Assembly: GCA_021848545.1 (NCBI GenBank) | Contig: JAJZUL010000001.1 | Span: forward strand, 1-64,000 | Source of the DNA: Pseudomonadota bacterium | GTDB taxonomy: Bacteria > Pseudomonadota > Alphaproteobacteria > Rhodospirillales > Magnetospirillaceae | Direction: 5' to 3' | Length of the DNA: 64,000 nt | In this document: positions 55,698-64,000 of the stretch, piece after piece | How positions within the stretch are numbered: the stretch's first letter is position 1 | Layout of the letters: each line of letters begins with the position of its first letter | The notes under the pieces: generated by a model | What the model was told of the DNA's origin: nothing | Seen by the model: the letters and a program-made list of their open reading frames with translations, nothing else | The model's database searches: none | Program-made: the position numbers and the translations under genes

Positions 55698-56828
55698 TCA
55701 GATGTAATACGCCTTGAGCGGCGCGAAGCCGTTGAAATTGACGGCTGAATAGCTGGTGGTATAGGCCCCCGTGGCCATGATCCGCACCCGGTCGCCCACC
55801 GCGAGGCCCAGCGGCATTTCGTACCCGGCCTTCTCGTACAGGATATCGGCCGAATCACAGGTGGGACCGGCCAGCACCACCGGACCGGTGGCCTCGCTGT
55901 CGCGATCGGTTTCGATGCGGTATTTGATGGATTCGTCCATGGTTTCGGCCAGCCCGCCGAACTTGCCGATATCGAGATAGACCCAGCGCACCTCCTCGCC
56001 GTATCCCTTCTTCGAAATCAGCACCACTTCGGCTTCGAGAATGCCGGCATCGCCCACCAGGCCACGACCCGGCTCGATGATCATGGTCGGCAGATCATTG
56101 CCGAAATGACGGGTCATGGGATGCATGATGGCGTCGGCATAGCGATCCACGCCCGGAACATCGGTACGATAGCGGGCCGGCAGACCGCCGCCGAGATTGA
56201 CCATCTTCAAGGTGATTCCGACAGCGTTCAGGGCGGTGAACAGCATCGCCGTCTTGCCGACCGCCACGTCCCATTGGTCGAGATCGGTCTGCTGGCTGCC
56301 CACATGGAACGATACGCCGTAAGGCACCAGCCCGCGGTCGCGGGCGGCCACCAGCAGGTCGCGGGCCATGTCGATCTCGCAGCCGAATTTGCGCGACAGC
56401 GGCCATTCCGCCCCTTCGCAGGTCATCAACAGGCGGCAGAACACCCGGGCGCCGGGCGCGGCTTCGGCCAGCTTGTCCAATTCGGCCTCGGAATCGAAGG
56501 CGAACAGCCGCACGCCCTGCTCATAGGCAAAGGCGATGTCCGCCTTTTTCTTGATGGTGTTGCCGAAGGACAGGCGATCGGGCGTCGCCCCGTTGGCCAA
56601 GCACAGTTCGATCTCAGGCCGGCTGGCGACGTCGAAGCTGGAGCCCATATCGGCCAACAGGCGCACGATTTCCGGAGCGGGATTGGCCTTGACCGCGTAA
56701 TAGACCCGCGCCAACGGCAACCAGTGACGCAGGTTCAGGTAGTTGTTCTTGATGACGTCGAGATCCACCACGACGCAGGGGGTGGGCGGGCGAACGTCTT
56801 CGAGGAAACGGGAAATCTTGGCGGTCAT
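55698..56828 (-). CDS. Ornithine (or lysine/ornithine) decarboxylase, PLP fold III
   Basis: This 376-residue type III decarboxylase has the PLP lysine in VYYAVKANPAPEI, the glycine loop VNLGGGLPARY, the phosphate-binding EPGRGLVGDAG and the catalytic cysteine region GPTCDSADIL. It should make putrescine from ornithine; lysine activity cannot be excluded. A probable leader peptide and attenuator precede it (56905-57085), consistent with polyamine feedback. Confidence 0.93.
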   Translation of the reverse strand: MTAKISRFLEDVRPPTPCVVVDLDVIKNNYLNLRHWLPLARVYYAVKANPAPEIVRLLADMGSSFDVASRPEIELCLANGATPDRLSFGNTIKKKADIAFAYEQGVRLFAFDSEAELDKLAEAAPGARVFCRLLMTCEGAEWPLSRKFGCEIDMARDLLVAARDRGLVPYGVSFHVGSQQTDLDQWDVAVGKTAMLFTALNAVGITLKMVNLGGGLPARYRTDVPGVDRYADAIMHPMTRHFGNDLPTMIIEPGRGLVGDAGILEAEVVLISKKGYGEEVRWVYLDIGKFGGLAETMDESIKYRIETDRDSEATGPVVLAGPTCDSADILYEKAGYEMPLGLAVGDRVRIMATGAYTTSYSAVNFNGFAPLKAYYI

Positions 56829-56904
56829 GACGGATGCTCCAAGCGGAACCCGGAGCGGGCTTCGCTCTCGGGGACAGGAAAGAATGCCGAACCCGAAGGC
56901 GCGG

Positions 56905-56936
56905 CTAAAACCAAACGGCCGATAGGGGGGGGCCGT
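56905..56936 (-). terminator. Leader attenuator hairpin upstream of the decarboxylase
   Basis: On the minus strand, ACGGCC pairs with GGCCGT around a ten-base loop and is followed by TTTGGTTTTA. It begins at the stop codon of a short leader frame and ends about 75 bases before the decarboxylase start. Confidence 0.6.
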
Positions 56937-57085
56937 CAGTCCCGCTTGGACATACTTCGTCTATCACCCCACAACACGGCCCAGGCCTGCCGTGGACGGC
57001 AATCCGTGGTCCCGATCGACGGGGCAAACGCCAGAGAATAAGAAATACCGCGACACGACAGCGCGTGCGCAACAGCCACGTTCAT
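56936..57085 (-). CDS. Putative leader peptide (49 codons) for the decarboxylase
   Basis: An ATG at 57085 with AGGGGA eight bases upstream opens a 49-codon frame ending exactly at the base of a terminator hairpin. The product is MNVAVAHALSCRGISYSLAF at the start and rich in Arg toward the end (WGDRRSMSKRD). The layout recalls the speFL arrest peptide that senses ornithine in E. coli, and an RNA motif called speF is known upstream of alphaproteobacterial decarboxylase genes. I could not verify the motif by eye. Confidence 0.5.
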   Translation of the reverse strand: MNVAVAHALSCRGISYSLAFAPSIGTTDCRPRQAWAVLWGDRRSMSKRD

Positions 57086-57129
57086 AGCTCGATCCCCTAA
57101 GCACCGGAGGAGTTCAACCTCCATCGCAC

Positions 57130-57384
57130 CCAGAAGACGCCTCGGACGTCGTTACGTAACCAACCTTAGGGTCAGAGGCACGTGCGCTGTACGTCTAGAG
57201 CCGCTATATACTCTGATTTTCAGCCGAGAAAAGAGGAATTTCGCGAGCGGGGGGAAAAAAATTTGCGCCTGCGGAAAAATCCCATGTTTTCAAGTCTCTG
57301 CTTATTTTCTTCAAAAGGCGCCACGGGCCGCGCCCCCCCACCAATAGCGTCACGATCTCTACGGCGCCCACCATTAGCGGGGGG
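57130..57384. other. Intergenic region between decarboxylase leader and Panacea gene
   Basis: No gene or clear repeat is seen. The part near 57200-57320 is relatively AT-rich with runs of A and probably holds the decarboxylase promoter. Confidence 0.4.
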
Positions 57385-57933
57385 CTATCGCCCGGCGACT
57401 CCCTTGGGGGTCCAGCTGGTCACCGCCACCGCCTTGCCGCTTTGCGAGCGCAGCATGCGCGGCCGGATGACCTTGTCCACCGATGGCGCGCCGCGACGCT
57501 GGGCGGCTTCGCTGGCGCAATAAGCGACCATGGCATCGAAGGGAATTTCCTCGCCCCGCCCCTTGGCCATCGCCTCCATCACCGGCGCGTGCTGGGCGAC
57601 CTTGCGGGTCAGCTGCTCCGCCGAGGCATTGCCGAAACGACGCCACAGCCCGTCGAGAAAATGAGAGGCGGTTTCGGACAGGGCATTGGATTCCAGCATA
57701 TGGGGGCGGCCATACGCGAACGCCTGATACACATTGGGTTCGATCGGGCCGAAATCATCGGTGACGAACACCGCCGGCATCAGCTTGGACCGCGGATAGG
57801 CGACGGTGAAATAAGCCTGGGCCAGGTAAAGCAGCCGATGCAATTTCTGCGGCTGGAGGTACTCGCCGTCCCCCAACGCCCGATCATTGAACCACACCAC
57901 CACGTCCAGACATGATCCGACCGCGAAGGGCAT
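57385..57933 (-). CDS. Panacea (DUF4065/SocA-like) domain protein
   Basis: This 182-residue protein has the Panacea hallmark LQPQKLHRLLYLAQAYFTVA followed by DDFGPIEPNVYQAF. SocA, in Caulobacter, is a proteolytic adaptor antitoxin of this family, and other members neutralise varied toxins. No toxin gene adjoins it: the neighbours are a decarboxylase leader and an exported protein. It may be a solitary regulator. The C-terminus is basic. Confidence 0.8.
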   Translation of the reverse strand: MPFAVGSCLDVVVWFNDRALGDGEYLQPQKLHRLLYLAQAYFTVAYPRSKLMPAVFVTDDFGPIEPNVYQAFAYGRPHMLESNALSETASHFLDGLWRRFGNASAEQLTRKVAQHAPVMEAMAKGRGEEIPFDAMVAYCASEAAQRRGAPSVDKVIRPRMLRSQSGKAVAVTSWTPKGVAGR

Positions 57934-58006
57934 ATCTCACCACGCTCCCGTTCGATTCCGCCCGGTTCGGATCATAGCGCCGCGGCGACCCTGGCGCCAC
58001 ACCCGG

Positions 58007-58330
58007 TCATTGCGCGCAATTGGCCCCGCCCAGAAGACGCCAGTACCGGGGGTCGCTGCTCTGGTGGACGCTGTTCAGATCGATGATCTTCACCATGAAA
58101 ATCCGTTCGTGGAACGGCACCACCATCTTGCAAAGAATGCTGGCGTATTGGTTCCACGACACCCGATTGTCGGGAACCACGGACACCCAAAGATTGCCGG
58201 CGTTATCGGCGACGGCATTGACGACGCGGGGCTGCCGCAGAATGAACTCGACCGCCGGTGGGGCGGCCAGGGCGGGAATCGCCGTCATCACGGCGAGAAG
58301 ACAGGCGATCGCCAGTGCCGCTGGACGCAT
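58007..58330 (-). CDS. Exported hypothetical protein (107 residues)
   Basis: A signal peptide (LAIACLLAVMTAIPALA) precedes an 80-residue mature domain with VNAVADNAGNLWVSVVPDN and HERIFMVKIIDLNSV. Two cysteines (ILCKM and GGANCAQ) could form a disulfide. GAGGAGG lies six bases before the ATG at 58330. It is 11 bases downstream of anmK on the same strand. No family recognised. Confidence 0.7.
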   Translation of the reverse strand: MRPAALAIACLLAVMTAIPALAAPPAVEFILRQPRVVNAVADNAGNLWVSVVPDNRVSWNQYASILCKMVVPFHERIFMVKIIDLNSVHQSSDPRYWRLLGGANCAQ

Positions 58331-58341
58331 GGATGACCTCC

Positions 58342-59421
58342 TCAGGATTTCGGCTGGTGAAGACGACCGCCCAAAGAGGGGCCGGACCCACCGGTTGTTT
58401 CGGGAAAGGTAAGCGGCAATCCGCGCAGGGAGCGAACGGCGAGAAAGGCGAAGGCCTGCGCTTCGAGGGCGTCGCCGTCCCAATCCACCGATTCGACCGC
58501 GTCCACCGGCCCGATCAATTCCGATGTCAGCGCCGTCATAATGGCCGGATTATGGCGGCCGCCGCCGGTGACCAGCCAGCGCAACGGCGGTCGGGGAAAA
58601 TAATTGGCGGCCAAAGCCACCCCGCGGGCGGTGAACGCGGTCAGGGTGGCGGCGCCATCGGCCGGGGATCGCCCGGCCACCAAAGCGGCGGAGAATTCCC
58701 CGAAATCGTCGCGATCAAGCGATTTCGGCGGCATCCGTCCGAAATAGGGATGGCCGGAAAAGGCGGCGAGAGCGGCCTGATCGACTTGGCCGGCACCGGC
58801 CAAGGCCCCGTCCGCATCCATCGGCCGGCCGGTATGGGCCATGATCCAATCGTCGATCAGGGCATTGCCCGGACCGGTATCGAACGCCAGCAGACGGTCA
58901 TCCTCGCCGATCCAGGTGACATTGCCGACGCCGCCCAGATTGACCACCGCCAGAGGCCGGTCGAGCCCGGCGGCCATGGCGCGATGGAATACCGGCACCA
59001 GCGGCGCCCCCTGCCCGCCCGCCGCCACGTCGGCGCTACGGAAATCGTTGACCACGGGAATGCCGGTTTCCCGAGCCAACAAGGCGCCATCGCCGATCTG
59101 CCGGGTCTCACCCGCGTCGGGACGATGCAGAATGGTATGGCCATGGAACCCGATGACATCGATTTCCGCCGGGCTCAGGCCGTTCTCGTCCAACAACCGC
59201 CGGACCGCCTGGGCATGGATCAGGGTCAGGTCGCGTTCGACCGGAGCGACGGCGCCACCGCCGCCCAGAACCCCGCGAATCGCTTCGCGCAACGGAGCCT
59301 CGTAGGGCACGGTCAAGGCCGGCCCCAGCCGCTCGACCGCCACGCCATCGGTCACCACCAGAGCCGCATCCACCCCATCCAGAGAGGTCCCGCTCATCAG
59401 TCCCAAGGCAAGCATGGTCAT
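58342..59421 (-). CDS. anmK: Anhydro-N-acetylmuramic acid kinase (AnmK)
   Basis: This 359-residue kinase converts anhydroMurNAc plus ATP to MurNAc-6-phosphate in cell-wall recycling. [39 protein letters not shown] and [13 protein letters not shown] are the ASKHA-fold signatures. GAGGAG precedes the ATG at 59421. It is divergent from tyrS. With nagZ at 15585 it marks an active recycling pathway. Confidence 0.96.
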   Translation of the reverse strand: MTMLALGLMSGTSLDGVDAALVVTDGVAVERLGPALTVPYEAPLREAIRGVLGGGGAVAPVERDLTLIHAQAVRRLLDENGLSPAEIDVIGFHGHTILHRPDAGETRQIGDGALLARETGIPVVNDFRSADVAAGGQGAPLVPVFHRAMAAGLDRPLAVVNLGGVGNVTWIGEDDRLLAFDTGPGNALIDDWIMAHTGRPMDADGALAGAGQVDQAALAAFSGHPYFGRMPPKSLDRDDFGEFSAALVAGRSPADGAATLTAFTARGVALAANYFPRPPLRWLVTGGGRHNPAIMTALTSELIGPVDAVESVDWDGDALEAQAFAFLAVRSLRGLPLTFPETTGGSGPSLGGRLHQPKS

Positions 59422-59548
59422 AAACCGGCGCTCCTCATATCCTGCTTATCCTGCCCCAGCCAGGAAAACCGCGGAAACGACACGCCGGTCGGGGACAGCG
59501 CTCCCCGATTGTGCTAAATCCAGCCGCCAGTCCGCAAGCATGGGACGA

Positions 59549-60832
59549 ATGATGACCAGTTTCCGCTCCGACTTCCTCGCCACTGTCGCCGAACGCGGCT
59601 TTCTGCACCAATGTACCGACGTCGACGCTCTCGACCAGCGTCTGGCCGCCGGTCCGCTGACCGCCTATATCGGTTTCGACTGCACCGCCGACAGCCTGCA
59701 TGTGGGGTCCCTGCTGCCGATCATGCTGTTGCGCTGGTGGCAGAAGACCGGCAATCGCCCGATCGTGCTGATGGGCGGCGGCACCACCCGGATCGGCGAT
59801 CCGTCGGGAAAGGACGAATCGCGCAAGCTGTTGGGGAATGCGGACATCGCCGCCAACATGGCGGGCATCCGGGGCATCTTCACCCGTTATCTGGATTTCG
59901 GCGACGCGTCCTCCGACGATCTTGGCAACGCGTCCTCCGACGCGGTGATGGTCAATAACGCCGACTGGCTGGATCATCTGAATTACATCGACTTCCTGCG
60001 CGATTACGGCCGCCATTTCACCGTCAATCGGATGCTGTCCTTCGAGTCGGTCAAGCTGCGTCTGGAGCGCGAGCAGCCGCTGACCTTCCTTGAATTCAAC
60101 TACATGATCCTCCAGGCCTACGACTTCCTGGAATTGCGCCGCCGGCAAAACTGCCAGCTGCAAATGGGCGGTTCCGACCAATGGGGCAATATCGTCAATG
60201 GTGTCGAACTGACCCGGCGCATCGATCAGCAGGAGGTGTTCGGTCTGACCGTGCCGCTCCTGACCACCGCGTCGGGGGCGAAGATGGGCAAAACCGCCCA
60301 GGGCGCCGTCTGGCTGAATGCCGAACGGCTGTCGCCTTACGATTTCTGGCAATACTGGCGCAATACCGAGGACGGGGATGTCGGGCGCTTCCTGCGCCTG
60401 TTCACCGAATTGCCTTTGACCGAGATCGCCCGGCTGGAAAAGCTGGACGGGGCCGAGATCAACGAGGCGAAAAAGATTCTGGCCACCGAGGTCACGCGCC
60501 TGGCCCATGGCGACGAAGCCGCCCGGGAGGCGGCGGAGACCGCGCGCAAGACCTTCGAGGCCGGCCAGGTGGCCGAGGCCCTGCCCACCGTGCGGATCGA
60601 GGAAAGCGCCTTGGCGGCCGGCGTGGCCGTGGTGTCCCTGTTGGTGCAAAGCGGGCTTGCCGCCTCGAACGGGGAAGCGCGCCGGTTGATCAAGGGCGGC
60701 GGCGCGCGCATCAACGACGCGCCCATCGCCGATGACCGGCAAACGCTCACCGCCGCCGACATCCGGGATGGAATCGCCAAATTGTCGGCCGGCAGGAAGC
60801 GCCACGCTTTGATCCGAATCGGCCCCGGCTGA
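59549..60832 (+). CDS. tyrS: Tyrosyl-tRNA synthetase
   Basis: This 427-residue class I synthetase has [16 protein letters not shown] with the HIGH-like [14 protein letters not shown] for tyrosine binding, and AKMGKT as the KMSKS loop. A C-terminal S4 domain starts near [18 protein letters not shown]. Three close ATGs are possible (59540, 59549, 59552). Inside, ACGCGTCCTCCGACG occurs twice, 24 bp apart (59904 and 59928), adding eight codons before the conserved [10 protein letters not shown]. Confidence 0.96.
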   Translation: MMTSFRSDFLATVAERGFLHQCTDVDALDQRLAAGPLTAYIGFDCTADSLHVGSLLPIMLLRWWQKTGNRPIVLMGGGTTRIGDPSGKDESRKLLGNADIAANMAGIRGIFTRYLDFGDASSDDLGNASSDAVMVNNADWLDHLNYIDFLRDYGRHFTVNRMLSFESVKLRLEREQPLTFLEFNYMILQAYDFLELRRRQNCQLQMGGSDQWGNIVNGVELTRRIDQQEVFGLTVPLLTTASGAKMGKTAQGAVWLNAERLSPYDFWQYWRNTEDGDVGRFLRLFTELPLTEIARLEKLDGAEINEAKKILATEVTRLAHGDEAAREAAETARKTFEAGQVAEALPTVRIEESALAAGVAVVSLLVQSGLAASNGEARRLIKGGGARINDAPIADDRQTLTAADIRDGIAKLSAGRKRHALIRIGPG

Positions 60833-60855
60833 CCGAATTCCCCGCCGAAACCGGA

Positions 60856-60944
60856 CGCATCCGGCTCTAACTTATTGTTTTAGAGGCGGATTCAGCGATC
60901 AGGTGGAATCGCGGAGCGATCCAGCCTGATCGCATCCGGCTCTA
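60856..60944. repeat. Short repeat unit after tyrS
   Basis: CGCATCCGGCTCTA occurs at 60856-60869 and again at 60931-60944. Between them lie CTCTAACTTATTGTTTTAGAG and the inverted pair GATCAGG/CCTGATC. A related motif is at 13287. This resembles small extragenic palindromes scattered in alphaproteobacterial genomes. Confidence 0.6.
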
Positions 60945-61068
60945 TTGACCTGCACGCTCGGATATTGGGAACATATAGCGAACGAACAACGGTCAAAGCA
61001 TGCCCGATGGAAACCCTGCCTCTGTTTCCGGCGATCGATCCCGCTTTATACCGCCGCGCGCGGCGGTA

Positions 61069-62103
61069 TTACGGCTGATCCAGTTGCAGCTCGATCCGCC
61101 GGTTTTTCGCATAAGCGGCCGGGGTGTTGGCGGTATCGATCGGATGATATTTCCCGAACCCGGCGGCGGCGAGATGATCCGGCGACACGCCGTCGGCCAT
61201 CAGGGCGCGCACCACGGTAATCGCCCGGGCGGAGGACAATTCCCAATTGGACTTGAATTGGCTGTTGGAGATCGGCCGCTTGTCGGTATAGCCGTCCACC
61301 CGCACGATCCAAGGCAAGGATTTGGGAATTTCCTTCTCCAATTCCTTCACGATGGTCGCTACCTTGGCCAGTTTCCGGAGCCCCGCCGGTTCCAGCTGGG
61401 CCGAGCCGGTGGGGAACAGCAATTCCGCCTGGAAGACGAAACGGTCGCCTTTCACCAGAACGCCCTTGCGCCCCCCCAGCACCTCGCGCAGCTTGCCGAC
61501 GAATTCCGAACGGTATCGCCTCAATTCCAGGACCTTGTTGGCCAGAGCCAAATTCAGCTTGGCGCCCAAGGTCGAAATCTTCACCTTCTGGCTGGAAATC
61601 GTCTTGTTGGAGACATCCAGGGCGGCGGCCACCTTGGCCAGTTCCTGCTTGAGCGCGGCGATCTGCTGGGACAAAAGCGCCCGCTCGGCCTCGGCGGCCA
61701 TCCCCATCGTCTTGATCTTGCCCTGGGCCGTCCCCAGCTTGCCGTTGAGGGCCGCGATCTTGGCCTCCAGCTCCGCTTTCAGGGCCGACAACGCCGCCAC
61801 GTCGTGACTGAGCGCGGCCTGTTTCTCGGTGCCGGCCTGAAGCTGCTGGGACAACACCGCCAGATTGCTGTGCAGCGACGCGTTGCTTTTCCGCTCCAAC
61901 GACAACTGGCCGGTCAGTTCCGCCAATTGGTGCGCCAGACGCAGATTGGCCTTCTGGCTACCCGACAGGGCGTTGCCCAGAAAATACTGGTCGAGCACGA
62001 ATACCATCAGCACGAAACTGATCACCATCAGCAGGGTCGACAAGGCGTCGACGAAGCCGGGCCAGATATCGAGAGTGCGGCGTTTGCGGCGGGCCAGGGG
62101 CAT
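61069..62103 (-). CDS. MotB/OmpA-domain membrane protein with coiled coil
   Basis: This 344-residue protein has an N-terminal TM at about 16-41 containing an Asp (FVDALSTLLMVISF) as in MotB-type proton channels. A long coiled coil (about 50-215) follows, and then a C-terminal OmpA peptidoglycan-binding domain with DGYTDKRPISNSQFKSNWEL and GFGKYHP. It pairs with the MotA/ExbB-like gene upstream, 23 bases away. It is a motor-like stator of unknown task; it differs from flagellar MotB in its coil. Confidence 0.85.
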   Translation of the reverse strand: MPLARRKRRTLDIWPGFVDALSTLLMVISFVLMVFVLDQYFLGNALSGSQKANLRLAHQLAELTGQLSLERKSNASLHSNLAVLSQQLQAGTEKQAALSHDVAALSALKAELEAKIAALNGKLGTAQGKIKTMGMAAEAERALLSQQIAALKQELAKVAAALDVSNKTISSQKVKISTLGAKLNLALANKVLELRRYRSEFVGKLREVLGGRKGVLVKGDRFVFQAELLFPTGSAQLEPAGLRKLAKVATIVKELEKEIPKSLPWIVRVDGYTDKRPISNSQFKSNWELSSARAITVVRALMADGVSPDHLAAAGFGKYHPIDTANTPAAYAKNRRIELQLDQP

Positions 62104-62126
62104 GGATCAGCACTCCGTCCCGCCGG

Positions 62127-63260
62127 TCACGGCGCCTCGTCCGCGACAGCGGCGATGGTGCGCGCCAGCAGTTTGAATTCCGAGCGCAATTCGCCCACCA
62201 CCTCGTCCCGGCTGCGCACCGTCTCTTCCACCAGACGGGCCAGAGAGGTATCCATGTTGCGGATATGGGAGCGCATGGTCTCGTCGATACCCCCGCCCAT
62301 CTGGGCCGTATCGCTCAACCGGGCCAGCAGCGGACGGATCTCCAACTGGCTTTCGCCCAACTTGATCATCAGAGCCTGTTCCGTCCGCATATGGTCGGTC
62401 AGGGCCGACATCTTGTCCATCAGCCCGTGCAGGGCGGCATTGGTGGCCACCCGGCCCTCCTCGCCGCTTTTGACCACGCGCTGCAATTCGTCGATGGAAT
62501 CGGCGGTCTGTTCCAGCAGCGCCTGAAGATAGGCCGGCACCGGCTGGTCCTCGCCGACCGCCAACGATCCACCACCGCCAAGCTTGGTCTGACTGGCCAG
62601 CCATTCCTCCAGATCGTTGTAAAAGGCGTTCTGCGCCTGCCCCGCCTGAAGATCGAGGAAGCCGACCACCAGCGACCCGGCAAGACCGAACAGCGAGGTG
62701 GAAAAAGCGGTGCCCATGCCCCGCAACGGCGACGCCAGACCGGCCTTGAGCTTGGCGAAAGCGGCCACCGCGTCGTTGCCCGACACCGACAGCGAACGGA
62801 TCACCTCCCCGATCGAACCGACCGTGTGGGACAGCCCCCAGAAGGTGCCCAGCAGACCCAGAAAAATCAGCAATCCGACGAAATAGCGCCCGAAATCGCG
62901 CTGTTCCTCCAGCCTGGCCGCGATCGAATCGAGCAGGGAACGCAGCCCCATGGCCGACAGGTTCATGCGGTCGCGACGCTCGCCCAGCATGCTCGCCATC
63001 GGCGCCAGCAGCCGCAATTTCCCGCCCGACACCGGCTGACCGCGTCGCCAGCCATCCAGCCACTCGACCTCCGGCCGGAGAATCAGGACCTGGCGGAAAT
63101 TGATAATGACCCCGGTGATGAACACTCCCAGGATCAGACTGTTGAGACCGGGATTGGCGTGAAAAGCATGGATCAACCCGCCGCGCAGGACGACGGCGAC
63201 GATTGCGACCACCACCAGGAAGATCGCCATGCGAATGAGGAAATGGTTGGAACGGCTCAT
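62127..63260 (-). CDS. MotA/ExbB-like proton-channel family protein
   Basis: This 377-residue protein has about three to four TM segments (residues about 9-26, 41-59, 125-150, 190-215), with LLIFLGLLGTFWGLSHTVGS and GMGTAFSTSLFGLAGSLVV carrying the MotA/TolQ/ExbB channel signature. A long helical C-terminal region follows. It is encoded directly before the OmpA/MotB-like partner. The pair is conserved in alphaproteobacteria but its force-using function is not established. Confidence 0.85.
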   Translation of the reverse strand: MSRSNHFLIRMAIFLVVVAIVAVVLRGGLIHAFHANPGLNSLILGVFITGVIINFRQVLILRPEVEWLDGWRRGQPVSGGKLRLLAPMASMLGERRDRMNLSAMGLRSLLDSIAARLEEQRDFGRYFVGLLIFLGLLGTFWGLSHTVGSIGEVIRSLSVSGNDAVAAFAKLKAGLASPLRGMGTAFSTSLFGLAGSLVVGFLDLQAGQAQNAFYNDLEEWLASQTKLGGGGSLAVGEDQPVPAYLQALLEQTADSIDELQRVVKSGEEGRVATNAALHGLMDKMSALTDHMRTEQALMIKLGESQLEIRPLLARLSDTAQMGGGIDETMRSHIRNMDTSLARLVEETVRSRDEVVGELRSEFKLLARTIAAVADEAP

Positions 63261-63471
63261 GGCTGCCTGACACTCGTCCAGAAAAGCCTACGACACGCGA
63301 CGGCATCCATATCCCGACGCACGCGACCGGGCGCTTTGGTGCCCTGCCATGGTGAAGGCGCGTATCTCACCACGTTTTCGCCTTCCATGGGCCGCCCGGA
63401 CATCACGCCCCGGCGTCAGCGCATTGGTATCACGAATTGCGCCGCCGCAACAGCGACGATCCCGGCTACCC

Positions 63472-63657
63472 CAGGGGAATCGGGTGAACCCGCTTCCCCT
63501 GCATTATGTATATTTCCCTCAATCGCCGGGCGGTCGCGTCCGCGCCCTTGGCTATCCTCGCTTGCGCTCCGAGGCCCCGATGGAGCCTCTCCGCACGCTG
63601 CGGCGGCCTCAACGGCCTAGTCGCTCCGCTCCAACGCGCCTTCACCCGATTACCCTG
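63472..63657. repeat. MITE-like dispersed repeat, family B, copy 2
   Basis: This 186 bp unit has near-perfect 17 bp ends, CAGGGGAATCGGGTGAA and TTCACCCGATTACCCTG (one mismatch), and is highly similar to 41002-41183. No coding frame. It sits seven bases past the stop of the OmpA-domain gene that enters from the window end. Confidence 0.9.
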
Positions 63658-63663
63658 CCGGCG

Positions 63664-64000
63664 TCACCGCGCCGTCAGAACCGCGTCCACGCGGTTCGGC
63701 GGTCCACCGCCCTCCAGCATGTTGCCCAAGGCCCGAATATCCATTCTGGTCGAGCTGATTCCCTGCTTCATCAGGTAGCGGCGAACCTCCAACGCCCTGG
63801 ACAGCGACAAGCGACGGGCCCGGCTGACATCGTTGGCCGATCCCTCGGCATAGCCGAGGATCTGCAGACTGATATCCTGGTTTTTCTTCATGCGCGCCGC
63901 CAAAGCGTCGAGAGCGTCATAGGCTCCGGCGGGCACATTGGTGCCGTCCGCGGTGAACATCACCGACAAGGTGTCGCCCTTTTGCTCCACCACCGGCGGC
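63664..64000 (-). CDS. OmpA-domain protein, partial (runs off the window)
   Basis: The C-terminal 110 or so residues of an OmpA-family protein are visible and the frame stays open to the window end. VMFTADGTNVPAGAYDALDAL, ILGYAEGSANDVSRARRLSL and RMDIRALG are the peptidoglycan-binding motifs. The usual conserved Asp of the TDxxG/S region is replaced (YAEGSAND). The N-terminus and localisation cannot be seen. Confidence 0.85.
   Translation of the reverse strand, partial: PPVVEQKGDTLSVMFTADGTNVPAGAYDALDALAARMKKNQDISLQILGYAEGSANDVSRARRLSLSRALEVRRYLMKQGISSTRMDIRALGNMLEGGGPPNRVDAVLTAR

Noticed and set aside
57385-57933. Toxin-antitoxin module with the Panacea protein
   Set aside because: No partner toxin gene lies next to it; the adjacent frames are the decarboxylase leader and an exported protein.

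Overview
The window reads as the chromosome of a GC-rich alphaproteobacterium, most likely in the Rhodospirillales. Support comes from SOS boxes of the alphaproteobacterial form GTTC-N7-GTTC (23642 and 41217), the hpnC/hpnE squalene genes, a tandem DUF4170 protein, homologues of the mitochondrial complex I assembly factors NDUFAF3 and NDUFAF6, and a MotA/OmpA-MotB pair typical of this class. Species is not determinable by reading alone.

Layout. 1-5 kb: a dispersed repeat, an NDUFAF6-like protein divergent from hpnC-hpnE, sodB, and a Pal-like lipoprotein. 4.5-8.1 kb: yajC-secD-secF plus a Mth938/NDUFAF3-like gene. 8.2-19.4 kb: a DUF815 ATPase, then a long minus-strand housekeeping run, read in transcription order as argS, a SPOR protein, nagZ, a site-2 protease, scpA, scpB, tatA, tatB, tatC, surE, pcm and a LysM/LytM lipoprotein. 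19.4-24.6 kb: dgt, erpA, xth, an orphan membrane-tailed ParA lying between two copies of a palindromic repeat, and autoregulated lexA. 24.7-31.3 kb: a chemoreceptor, tRNA-Lys(UUU), two cyclophilins, coaD and gyrA.

31.6-40.9 kb is an accessory sulfur region. Twelve packed minus-strand genes encode two YeeE/YedE half-permeases, a TusA-like carrier, three small membrane proteins (one of 30 residues), a membrane-anchored degenerate rhodanese, three DsrE-like small proteins, a catalytic-type tandem rhodanese and a c-type cytochrome. They follow a textbook sigma-54 promoter (37219-37234). Just upstream are an NtrC-type activator, a histidine kinase and a PhnD-like periplasmic binding protein, a combination resembling the tetrathionate sensor TtrS/TtrR. 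I infer that a periplasmic sulfur compound switches on sulfur uptake and relay.

41.0-44.0 kb holds ssb with an SOS box, then a cobalamin riboswitch, a terminator-like hairpin, a 44-residue peptide gene and a radical SAM/SPASM peptide maturase: a B12-controlled RiPP cassette of the CbpA/CbpB type whose product is, to my knowledge, uncharacterised. 44.0-64.0 kb: a three-domain phospholipid acyltransferase, uvrA, a parvulin, trmFO, a DsbA-like thioredoxin, a lone flgE, an ornithine decarboxylase with a probable leader-peptide attenuator, a Panacea-domain protein, anmK, tyrS, the MotA/MotB-like pair and an OmpA-domain gene cut by the window end. Several families of short palindromic dispersed repeats punctuate the window, including a roughly 185 bp MITE-like element present twice.
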